A DNA stretch of 64,000 nt from Nematostella vectensis (lineage: Eukaryota > Cnidaria > Anthozoa > Actiniaria > Edwardsiidae): assembly GCF_932526225.1 (NCBI RefSeq), contig NC_064043.1:4641501-4705500 (forward strand). Reading direction: 5' to 3'. A program made the translations under genes and the position numbers. Below are positions 34,046 to 45,900 of the stretch, piece by piece (position 1 is the first letter of the stretch; the number at the start of each line of letters is the position of its first letter). Under the pieces are notes generated by a model that was given only the letters and a program-made list of their open reading frames with translations, was not told where the DNA came from and did no database searches.

Positions 34046-35576
34046 CTTTTTCTTTTGCGTTGTCAATAGTTAAAACCACACCGTACAACTCACAGAAAGA
34101 AAGGTCTAGCTTGCAAGCGAGAATGAAAGATGTGGCTGTGTGCAGCGTGCGTAAAGGGGCCAGTACGCAAGTGATTTGTGTTGTGAAGCTTTCTTTACTG
34201 ATGCATCCAATTGGGGGTAGTCCTCAATTCATATTCAGACACGCGCATGAGATGGTGTTTAATTGTGCCGCAAAAACAAACCTGTACGATGACGTCACAA
34301 TCTTGATCAAATTTCATTGTACAGTAGTACTATACGTGGCAGAAATAAAACTAACAAGAGAGGGAAAAGGATTTATTATATCCACTAGAAACACACTTCC
34401 AATAAGAACCTCTGCTATATTCTAGTGCCACGCTTATTTTAAAATGTTGTTGTTTTTAAAATAAATTTAGTATTAAACTTAATTTGAAGATCAACATTTC
34501 TGCGTTTCAGTTGTAAATAATGCTGACTGTTTCGAAAGCCTGTTTAATTTTCGAGTGTCATTTGCATGCATAAGTGAAGCACACATTGACACTTTCTGAC
34601 AGAAAAGAAAATGTTAAAAGCCCCTTTTAATCCAACTACCTGTTAATAGTTATGTTGGCGGAGATAACATTTAAGACGATTTGGAAGTTGTAGTCTTTTT
34701 CTAAAGTTCCCATGGGTCCAGTAATAATTCAAACTTTGCTGAAGTGAATCCATTTTTCTTCCCTTTTACGCAGAAAATTATTGCCCGATTCATATAGATT
34801 TTAAAGTAAAAGGGACGCTGGCTGTACTCCAAGCTTTTTTTCAGAATGTAGCTTCAGGTATTGACGCCAAGTAAAACAAAAAATGCCATTTTAGAATTTG
34901 ACAATGGGCGGGCATGCAACATGTCTCAAACTCCATTTCTATGAATTTAAGGCTTGCAGCTTTTTTATTGGAAAGTAACTTGATTCGTTATGTTTTCTTC
35001 TTAAATAAGCTTACTTTAAAATATACAAGTTTTGGCACAAAATTTATTCTTTCATTTATTTCAAACGTTACTCGTTCATAGATATATATTTTTGTTCTCA
35101 TGAATTATCAAACTCCATAAATATTTAATAACACAGCTAGTCTCGTTTGAGGTGTGAGCAATTGACTGGCTTTATTATTAACAAATGAAAATGTGATAAA
35201 TATCCCTGACACCATATTTTCTTCTGGAATCATTAATATCATATTTTTCTTTTTTTTTTTTTTTGGGGGGGGGGGGGGTGCATGTGAGGCGCTTTAGTAT
35301 TTTGAGCATATCAAGAAAATTGAGCCCAAAATTGTCGTTTTTGTCAAACGCGGTCACTTCCATATAAGGAAACTAATATATTCCTTATTTGGAAAAAAAC
35401 TGCATGATTCTTGTATTTTTTAAGGTGAGTGTACCCCAGGGGCTTCGTAAACTTTATGATTTGTAACCAGTAAAACAGTTACTGTGACCATCTTTAGTTA
35501 GTTGAGGTCCCTGAAAAGAAAGTTTCCTCGGTACCAGACCCCCAAAACGACAACGGTTTCTTAATATGTATGCGTG

Positions 35577-36220
35577 GGTGATAGCGAGAGTGTGTGTGCG
35601 GAGTGCGTGATGGCGAGAGTGTGTGTGCGGAGTGCGTGATGGCGAGAGTGTGTGTGCGGAGTGCGTGATGGCGAGAGTGTGTGTGCGGAGTGAGTGATGG
35701 CGAGAGTGTGTGTGCGGAGTTCGTGATGGCGAGAGTGTGTGTGCGGAGTGTGTGTGCGGAGTGCGTGATGGCGAGAGTGTGTGTGCGGAGTGCGTGATGG
35801 CGAGGGTGTGTGTGCAGAGTGCGTGACGGCGAGAGTGTGTGATGGCGATAGTGTGTGTGCGGAGTGCGTGATGGCGAGAGTGTGTGTGCGTAGTGTGTGT
35901 GCGGAGTGTGTGATGGCGAGAGTGTGTGTGCGGAGTGCGTGATGGCGAGAGTGTGTGTGCGGAGTGCGTGACGGCGAGAGTGTGTGATGGCGATAGTGTG
36001 TGTGCGGAGTGTGTGATGGCGAGAGTGTGTGTGCGGAGTGTGTGATGGCGAGAGTGTGTGTGCGGAGTGCGTGACGGCGAGAGTGTGTGATGGCGATAGT
36101 GTGTGTGCGGAGTGCGTGATGGCGAGAGTGTGTGTGCGTAGTGTGTGTGCGGAGTGTGTGATGGCGAGAGTGTGTGTGCGGAGTGCGTGATGGCGAGAGT
36201 GTGTGTGCGGAGTGCGTGAT
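35577..36220. repeat. 29-bp GT-rich minisatellite
   Basis: About 22 units of GTGATGGCGAGAGTGTGTGT plus GCGGAGTGC, with shortened variants. It alternates purine and GT stretches and lies about 0.75 kb from the TM9SF3 start. Confidence 0.9.
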
Positions 36221-36395
36221 CAGGGGCGCATCTAGGGGTGGACCGAGCGGGCTAGCCCCGCCCTGCCCCCTATTTTCGTATATTTATCTTATTACAAGTA
36301 ACAGCAAATCTAATAAGGAACAATGAATCCGGCCCCCTCTTTTTTGAAAAACTTTTTTTGGTCTCTCCTTTTTGAAACTCCTGGATAAGCCCCTC
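36221..36395. mobile_element. Short interspersed element with CAGGGGCG end
   Basis: Begins CAGGGGCGCATCTAGGGG and ends CCTGGATAAGCCCCTC, an imperfect inverted pair. No clear target duplication. It resembles hAT-type MITEs ending CAGGGGCGGATC. Confidence 0.4.
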
Positions 36396-36974
36396 GTCTG
36401 TGCGTGCAGTTGGGCGAGTGAAAGCGTGTGATGTGTGCGTGTTAAGGCCTTAGCCAGAATCAAAATTTTACCGAGGCAAAGCTAGCCACTGGAGGATAAA
36501 ACCAACAAAAGCAGGTGTTTTATCTCATTCTTTTCAATTGTGAAGCATTAAACATCAAAATTTTACCGATCCAGAATTTCGGGCGCAAAGAAAGTCCCGG
36601 TCTGGTCTAGCTTCGGCCCTGTTGCATCTTTATTAGGCGGCGTGTGTGCTGTTTATGTATTTGGGATCTTTATGTGAAAGCAACAACGGAAATAGGGGAA
36701 AATTTTTACCCTAAGAAAATTCTAAAAGAGATAAACATGTTTTCGTAGAAGCTCTATTCCTGCCATTCGAACGCGAATTTTATCGACTCGTTCTCACCGG
36801 TAAAACCCCAGAGATCTTTGCGCACGTTGCTACTGACGTGGCGTCCAGTCCCAGGCTCCCTCGGTCTCGAGCGGCTGCGAAGAGTCCGCCATCATAGAAA
36901 ATTTGTAAACTTCTGCACAGAATCCGTAAGAATCCGGGGCCATCCTGTATTTCTTCGGAATTCTTTTGCATACT

Positions 36975-39900
36975 ATGATGTCAAGACACTATGTGGGTTT
37001 ATCCTTGCTTTTTATTTTGGCTCTACAAGGATCTATAGCGGACGAGCACGATCATATAGTAAGTGATTCTAACGATACAGTTCATTGATTGGGACAGATT
37101 CAGATTCTTGGAGGTGGATAGAACCAATGTATTTTTCCTTGCCCTAAACAGATCGGAGCCATCTTTGATCAGCCGGTTACCTAAGCATATTCTCTCCAAT
37201 CTTTTCTGCCGAAATGTCCTGTTTCTCGCGAAAAACAAGCCGTTTAAGCCTTTTTAAATTCAGTGTTATTATTTGTTGCTCGAACTTCCCGCATAGCCAA
37301 CTTACGGCTAATCAAACACAGTACACGTCGACAAACTTTCACAGCCCATGTTTCAGTGGAAAGTTGAGCACCGACATAGAGGCCTGAACCCATTGATAAT
37401 AACATATCGGACCAGCTATTCCTTGTCAATGTATTGAAATTGCAGTTGTAAAACATTTATGACAATTTCAAACGATGGGCTTTCCGTTATCTACGTGTCC
37501 ATGGCTCTGTCGAAATGTATTTCATCTTAGAATAAAACCACATAAGTTCTGGGGTAATTTATTATGTTCTTCGATTTTGCTCAAAGCAACATTATTGGGT
37601 GCGTTAAGCAAGGTTTCTTGTGATTCAGATGAACGAATTATTGTGGTTTTGCTTTATTGATCTTTAATCTTGCTATTTATGCATCGGATTTCTAATTCCG
37701 AAGAATCATCACTTGCAGTAAGAACTCTTTGTAAAGTGATATCTTACATATACAATAATTGAAGATTTGCTTAGATTAGGCTGTGTATTTCTGTATTATT
37801 ATTGTTTTGGTTAAGGTACCATAAAGTATGATACACCATTGAAGATCATTGTTCTCTTCTATAATAATGCATAGTTTTTCATAATGGAGTTTAACATCTC
37901 TTATAATTTTTTTCCTATGGATTGTTGTATTTTGCCATTGTTTTTAAACCAATGATAGTATTCACCAAAATGATGTTCAGCTGTGTGAATGCAAACAATT
38001 GTGGAAATATCTATTTTGTAGTGTTCGCATTCAAGTCATTAAAAAAAGCGCAGTGGCTATAAATGCCAGACAGTCGGGAAAGGTCCTCAATGAACTAAAT
38101 GCCCAACAGTTTTCAATTTATTCAAACAACCCAGTAGATTGTCGACCTACTGTGTTCAAATTATTCTATATTTGTTGAGAAAGGGCATTGTTGTCGGTAT
38201 TGAATGTTTTCTGTTGTCTCTGTACACTATAAAATCATAATTTTGGTACCACTTATAAATTTTGTACAGTATGCTGCTAACAATAGTTCTCACCATAAAC
38301 ACCGTTAAAAAAAAACTCATATTCAGAGTCACCTTACATCTTGAAAGGCAACAAACTCCTTCATGAGGGAGCAATCTGACGGCTTATAATTTAGAGCTTC
38401 AATCTCAACATTTGTTCCATGAAGGCAGAGACATTAGAGATATGTATAAAGCAGTCAAATAGCTAGGATTTGTTTAAGGCATGCACAGTCACATATATCA
38501 AATGCCAAAAGTCCATGATTAGGTGACTCCTCAAGAACCAAACTCTACCGCCCCTAGCTACTGCAAAAAAGTAAAAAAAAAAATTCTCTAACTTGTGCTA
38601 TTACCTTTAGTATAAAGATGCAGAAGAAGTTGTATTATGGATGAATACTGTTGGCCCTTACCATAACCGACAAGAGACATATAACTACTACTCCTTGCCG
38701 TTCTGCCGTGGAGAGAAAAGAACTATTAGTCACTACCATGAGACGCTGGGAGAGAACATACAGGGAGTAGAACTGGAGTTTAGTGGACTGGAAATTTCTT
38801 TTAAAGGTACTGCTTATGTGTGTTATATTCCTCCTCGATATGTTTTTCTTGTACTTTTTATATATTAGTAGTTAAACTTTGAATTAATCTTATAGTTAAT
38901 GTTCCGCCAACCAAATATTGCGAGCTTAGCCTGACGCAAGAGAACTATGAGGCCTTGGTATACGCTGTGCGCAACCACTACTGGTATCAGATGTACATTG
39001 ATGATCTCCCACTGTGGGGTGAGTGTTATTGAATTCTACCCACTCCAAAGGAAATCCTTCCATCCCTCTGAAGTAGAGCCTTGATAAACTTGCAAAATAA
39101 ATAATCTGTGTTTTATCAGTTGTCACTTTCTCTGGTGTTTAGTCCAAATAAGAAAAAAGAAGTTTACAGTATGTTTATGTTTAGGGTTGGGATCATGAGT
39201 GCTTGCACTAACTACAACAACAAACATTTTTTTACTAGCAAATAAAACTTATAGAAAACTAAAATATATCCTAGCAAGAAAACAATACACCAAAAACTGG
39301 AATTCAACTCTGCCAAAGTTTCATCTTTAATAAGACTTCTTCAGGGCAAAAATTTGGCAGAGTTAAATTCCAGTTTTTGGTGTATTGTATTCATTCTTCT
39401 GGTTCACAAACACGACTATTTGGGCCTTTTTGTATTTATTCGTTTTGGTTTTCCTGAGGAAACATATATGATGCATTGTTTTTGATTGTATGGATCACTT
39501 TCAGGTATTGTTGGAGAGATTGGTGAGAGTGGAGAAGAGTACAACAACAAACATTTTTTTCCACTAGCAAATAAAACTTATAGAAAACTAAAGCAAATAT
39601 ATCCTAGCAAGGAAACATATATGATGCACAGTTTTTGATTGTATGGATCTCTTTCAGGTATTGTCGGGGATATTGGTGAGACTGGAGAAGAATACTACAT
39701 TTGGACACATAAGAAAATAGAAATAGGTCACAGTGCCACCCAGATTGTGGATGTAAACCTAACCAGCGAATCTAAAGTGAAACTCTCACCTAACGCCAAG
39801 ATTGTGTTCACATATGAGGTACATACAGGGCTTCTGGAATTACGCTGAAAAAAAGTCAAAATTACGCGGGATTCTTTGCTAAATTACACGCTAAATTACA

Positions 39901-42900
39901 CGGAAAATCAATCATTACGCGCTAAACTGTGCGAGATTTTGCAATACATTTTTCTTTAAAAATCAAAATTTTGCGGGATTCTTTACTGGATTACCCGCTA
40001 AATTACAAGGAATATCAACTGTTACGCCCAAACTCCTAGCCACCAGCCAATTAAAAAGGTATTTTATTATTAGTCCTAGGCCTTCTCGGTTAAGCAAAGA
40101 ACACCTAGTCGTTTTATTTGTTTTTGAAATTCACTTCGAAATATTGCACTCTTACTAAGAATATCTCTCCCTTTTTTTACGAGAAATAAAGGTAAGAACC
40201 CTAAAAGAACACATCAGCTGGGTAATTAAATATTTTGTCTTTCAAAATATAGCCAAATTATGCGGGATTACGCGGAAAAAGCCAAATTACGCGCTTCCGC
40301 ACAAGCGCGTAATTCCAGAAGCCCTGTACATAATGATGTTTTCATTCTTTCAAACTATCTATCATACTTAACAGCTTAGCTACTTAGCTATTCTTTTCAA
40401 GCACAGCTTTGATTTTCCCTTCCCTTTGGCTGTCCATAGCTACTCTAGGTCTCTTGCTCATATGTTAAGCCATCATTTCTGCAGCCTTCTTTATTCCAGT
40501 TTGGAACTCGGGAGCTAAAAATATATGGGAAGAATATTGAATGTATTACGTGCATTTTTGTACTCGTCATCATGCACAAACTGAAGTAATTCATGTTTTA
40601 CTGAAGGTACACTGTATCTAACTTGTGCAAAGTGCCATATGCTGCTTCTAATGAAATTTGTGACATTGTAGGGTGTAAATGTGACACAATGTTTGTATAA
40701 CACATCCCTTTTTTCTTTTAGGTTAAGTGGAAGGATTCTGCTGTTCCATTTGAGAAGCGATACGAAAAGTATCTTGATCCCAGCTTTTTCCAACACAGAG
40801 TAAGTGCTGCACCTGTCTTGATTATGATAACATGCAAACTAATGTGAGATAGCTATTAAAGCCATTTAGAGGCAGACTTGATTGACAATACAGTGTATGT
40901 TTGACAAGGTTTTGACCCAATGAATTTGAGTTTTAGAGTAACTGTATTCTGGTGTTTGAATTGTTTAGCTTACTCTACCAAGGATTGACTCTGGTTTGTA
41001 TGTTTTTTAGATCCACTGGTTCTCCATCTTCAACTCGTTCATGATGGTCATCTTCCTGGTCGGCCTGGTCAGCATGATACTCATGAGAACCTTGAGGAAG
41101 GACTATGCCCGCTACAGCAAGGATGACGAATTGGATGACATGGTAAGTTTGGATATCTTAGGTCAATGCATATGTTATTGCAAAGTAGATACTAAGCTTA
41201 GTTTAAATCCTGGATGAAACTCCCTTCAGTATTGATACAGCCAAATTTATGGGTTGTTTGGTCTGCTTGGCATTTGTTGGCTGTTTTTCTTCTAGTGAAG
41301 CCTCCCTTGGTCTATTTTATTTTACTGACTGCCTGGCTTTATCAGTCTACATATTTCAGGACTAGCCCAATGTAGTTGGCTCCAAATAGGTGTTGTATGT
41401 ATGTAATGTTATATGTATGTTTCAGTTTTATAAGTTAGATTGTACCATTGCTTGTCCAAATTCATTATCGGATTTTAAAAAAACATAGGCTACAGGATCC
41501 TCTTACAGCTTACCACAGTCATACTGTCCATCATCAGATGGCTGTAAAAAAACAAGAGGTAAACAAACCTTCCTCAAGGTACACAAGCTGTTGTTTGAAT
41601 ACACTGCTTGGTCAACAACAGGAAGAACAAACGCCAAATAGTACAATAACAGATATTTGGAGATAAAAAATTGACAGGGGTTGTATTCTACTGTATGAAT
41701 GTTTTTCCATCTGATAGCATGTATTTGTATTGTGTAGGAACGTGACCTTGGTGGGTTGTATTCTAGTGTATGAATGTTTTTCCATCTGATAGCATGTATT
41801 TGTATTGTGTAGGAACGTGACCTTGGTGATGAGTATGGCTGGAAGCAGGTTCATGGTGATGTGTTCCGCCCAGCCTCACATCGGTTGCTGTTCTGCAGTC
41901 TTATCGGCACTGGCTACCATCTGGCCTTAGTTGCATGTGTGGTCATACTATTTACAATCATGGGAGATCTGTATACCGGGTGAGAAACTTACTTAGCATG
42001 GCTTGATTTAAACATTCTTGCTAGCTTACCTGAGTTCAAGTGGAAATGACAAATTAAAAATAGATGTAAGGGTTTATTTAACCAGGTAAGGACTGTAAGT
42101 AGCCATTCCCAACAGCATTTGAGGTGACTTTGGTACAGTAAGTGGGATTACTGTAACTAGAACCAAGGCTTTGAATCTGCACAAGTCTTGTTTACAATGT
42201 GATGAAAGTGATTTAACACCCTATTGCAATCACACACCATGAACAAGATAAGTCTAGTCAAGTTTTGGTTTTATTTTCTGATGCTTAGTTTTTTTTTTTA
42301 TTCCTCTTCTTCAGCCGAGGGTCTATTCTCAGTGCCACCATTTTTGTATATGCTGCATGTGCCCCAGCCAATGGCTTCTTTGGTGGTGCTCTCTATTCCA
42401 GACAAGGAGGTACAGTAATTTGTTTGTAATACTTAAAATACTGCCTAGTGGTTTGCAGTTATAGTGTAATTTAGGGAAACATCCATAATAAACTGCAATA
42501 CATGGCCTTAGCATAACTTCTCTTTCACACACAGTGGAAATGTTTTACTTGCCGCATTGTCACCAGTTTTTTTTTTTTTTTTTTTTTTTTTTTGAAGGGC
42601 TTAGCATAACTTCTTTTTCACACACAGTGGAAATGTTTTACTTGCTGAATTGTCACCAGTTTTTTTCTGGAGGGCTGACGCAAACCTCATCCTACAAGAG
42701 ACAAAGGAATCCATTAGAATCCATGCTATTTAACAGGCCATCAACTCTAAATTATCAATCATATCCTTGAAGAAACTTCCAGTAGACACCCTACTCTCAC
42801 CATTTTGAAATATTTTTCATGTTTTCCATTAAAAATCCTCAGAGAATGTTATGTAATAAAACTAGTGACAATAACAAAGTAAACTTGTGAAAATGTGGCT

Positions 42901-45900
42901 TTAAACATCTTTAAACAAATTGGCTCGCAGTGCATTTGAGTTACTTATTACTGAAATTCAGGGAGGGTTTGGTTATGTCAGCATATACTTTATTATATGG
43001 GTACGATAGTACGCGCGCTGTGATTGGCTAATTTATTTTTTCCACCTTCAAACTGCAAAACGAGCAACAGCAATCAGCGGGCCGTCTTTTTCCGTATTCG
43101 GAACGGGACATTTTGTGAGCTTTTTTGTGTTGCTTTGTTCGGTTGCACGAATTTTGCTAAAAAAAGAAGGACAAAAAAACCAAAGCCACCAAAAAAAAAA
43201 AAGAAACAAACAGGTCTTAAAGTTGATAATGTGAGAGGACGAGCACTTTGAGTCGGAGTTTTATCATCCTGAAGAGATTTAAAAGGAGATTTTTGACAAA
43301 AAAAACAAAACAATAAGATCACGAGCCGCCACCGATAGCCAAAAAATACAAAGCTTAAGTTATTTATATCGGATAAACAAACAAATGGATAAATAACAAG
43401 GGGTGTAAAGACCCAAAAAAGTCTCTTTAAGATAAGTACTACCTGTTATTTGTGAATGCAATATTTCCATCAAATCAAAACGCCGCACAAAGCGATTGGC
43501 CTTTTCATTTTAACTTACTTCAGAAGTTTTTCTCTACATACCATGGATTTTTCTAACTAAACAGTTCTATTTATGCCGTGATGCCGTGAAGACTGACAAC
43601 TCAGCTTTCTTTGTTATTGTTTGGATCAACCTCACCTATGATAAAACCTGTAGCTTCCAAGAGTCGTCCAATTACTACCAATTACTTGTTGTTGAATCTT
43701 TTCTCTCATTTACATTTTTTATTTGGCAGCGCGCGAGTGTTTTTTGTTTTTCCGCCTTTTTGAAATCGATCGATAAACTAACCGATATTCGTGCGAAAGC
43801 GAAATTTGATTTGTTTTCTTGTCATTTTTATTTTAAAAAGCCATATAATAAACAACTTACTAACCTCGACCGTTTGGTCATGACCTCACTCTCGGTTAGT
43901 AAGTAGTTAGTAGTGCATGCCCCTTTTGTAACCAGATGCAGCTCTTATTACTGTATTTCAGGGAGGATGTGGATACGTCAGATGGTTGTTGGTGCTGTAC
44001 TTTTCCCAAGTCTTGTCTGTGGCATGGCTTTTCTTATCAACTTCATCGCTATTTACTACCATGCATCTCGAGCCATTCCATTTGGCACTATGGTAAGAAT
44101 CTTGCCTGATACATATCACTCAGTACAGGACATTGTTGGTGAAGCTAGGGCGGTGGTAAAGTTTGAACCACCTTAACTGCAGGTTCTGTCAAAAAAAGAA
44201 AATTGGGTAGCATTGATTACTTGCTTGGATGACATACAGTACAGTACCTGAAATAAATGATAATCAATAAATGAAATAAATGAAAATACTGGTAACCGGC
44301 CTCTGTCTGATACTTGCATTTTATTTTTCAGGTTGCTGTAGCCTGCATCGTCATATTTGTAATTCTCCCCCTTAACCTTGTCGGTACTGTCCTGGGGAGG
44401 AACTTGTCTGGGACCCCAAATGCACCATGCCGTGTCAACACAGTGCCAAGACCAATACCAGAGAAAAAATGGTGAGTTCTCACCCTCAAGACCTTGTATG
44501 TACATAAATGTGTTACATTTTGTCTTACATTTATCTTCTTTTGAACCCATGACATAACAAAGTAGTATTTTATACTAGGCTAATGCTTTATCGTAGGGCT
44601 ACTTTAAGAATAAAACTGACAATTGATGGAATACATTGATCAACTAACAAATTGATTCCCAAAAAGTCATCAACGATTGAAGTCTGATATTGTGTAACAA
44701 TTTCAGGCAATGTACTTTATCCAATGGGATAACATTTTGAGTAGATGTTAATCAGTAATTTAGAATAATTTCTGTCTTGTTTTTGTAGGTTTATGGAGCC
44801 TGCTGTGATCGTTTGCCTTGGCGGGGTGCTGCCGTTTGGCTCCATATTTATTGAGATGTACTTCATCTTCACATCCTTCTGGGCGTACAAGATCTACTAT
44901 GTGTTTGGATTCATGCTTCTTGTCTTCTTCATCCTCATCACTGTCACAATCTGCGTCACTATCGTCTGTACATACTTCTTGCTAAATGCAGAAGACTATA
45001 GATGGTACGTATGTAAACTTGCAATCGACAGACTATAATGATACTTGGTATAACAATGTTTTCAGTATAGTGATCAACATTGTCCTGTCAACTATGAGTA
45101 CTGTACAACATAGGAAATATTCTGCTCTATATGATTTCTTGATAAATAATAAATGATTGAAAGATAAGTCACCATTTTTGCAGCTGGGTTATGACTATGC
45201 AGTTATGCTTCTCCGAATGTGTTTAGGTGATGCTTTCATACGTTTATTCAGAATAATCCACATCAGAGCTGTTGGCTTACACCTCATTTGTCCTTGTAGT
45301 CTTCAGCTCATTGTGTTGTATGTTGAATTGTCCCCAGGCAATGGACATCATTCCTATCGGCTGCTTCCACTGCTGGCTATGTATACATGTACTCGTTCTA
45401 CTATTACTTCTTCAAAACAAAGTAAGTGTAAATTTCTCTTGGCATACCTGAATGAAGTACAACTGGTGTTGATTGGGAAGCCTTTAGCTATTGATTCTAA
45501 GACTTAATTTTTTTTGCAGGATGTATGGATTGTTCCAGACCACTTTCTATTTTGGTTACATGGGTCTTTTTAGTATTGGACTTGGAATTTTATGTGGTAA
45601 GCTGAATGATGCAAGCAATGATTTTTGTTTATAATGCAGTACTTTTCACTCTACTTAGAACAAGTAATATGCCGTTGGTATTGCATATGACTTGAACCTT
45701 AAATGATACTGTAGCAAATAAAGAGACGTACATCTTAAGCGTAGATGTATTGTTGTCCTGAATGAGACCCGATCCTTAACTCAAAGCCGTAGCCAGCCGC
45801 AGTCCACGTAAGATTTGGGGGGAGGGGGAACAACAAAGAAACATTAAGAAAATATTGGGGGGGCACAGCCACGCCCCATATGGTCATTTTCTTATAAATT

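Larger units (their letters stand above)
34046..36974. other. Head-to-head intergenic region, villin and TM9SF3
   Basis: The two start codons point away from each other across 2.9 kb. Both promoters must lie here, but I can name no specific element. Contents include T and G runs near 35260, a 29-bp minisatellite and a MITE-like element at 36221-36395. Confidence 0.6.

Noticed and set aside
33952..34425. 157-codon plus-strand open frame
   Set aside because: It covers villin exon 1 and its flank in antisense; no domain seen.
36780..36971. 63-codon minus-strand frame as the villin first exon
   Set aside because: A proper start exon (GLEIWRIE before GTAAGT) exists at 34045-33980 and matches the family N-terminus.
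42556..42600. Poly-T run as a LINE or retrogene tail
   Set aside because: No adjacent reverse transcriptase or gene copy; it lies within a short direct duplication.
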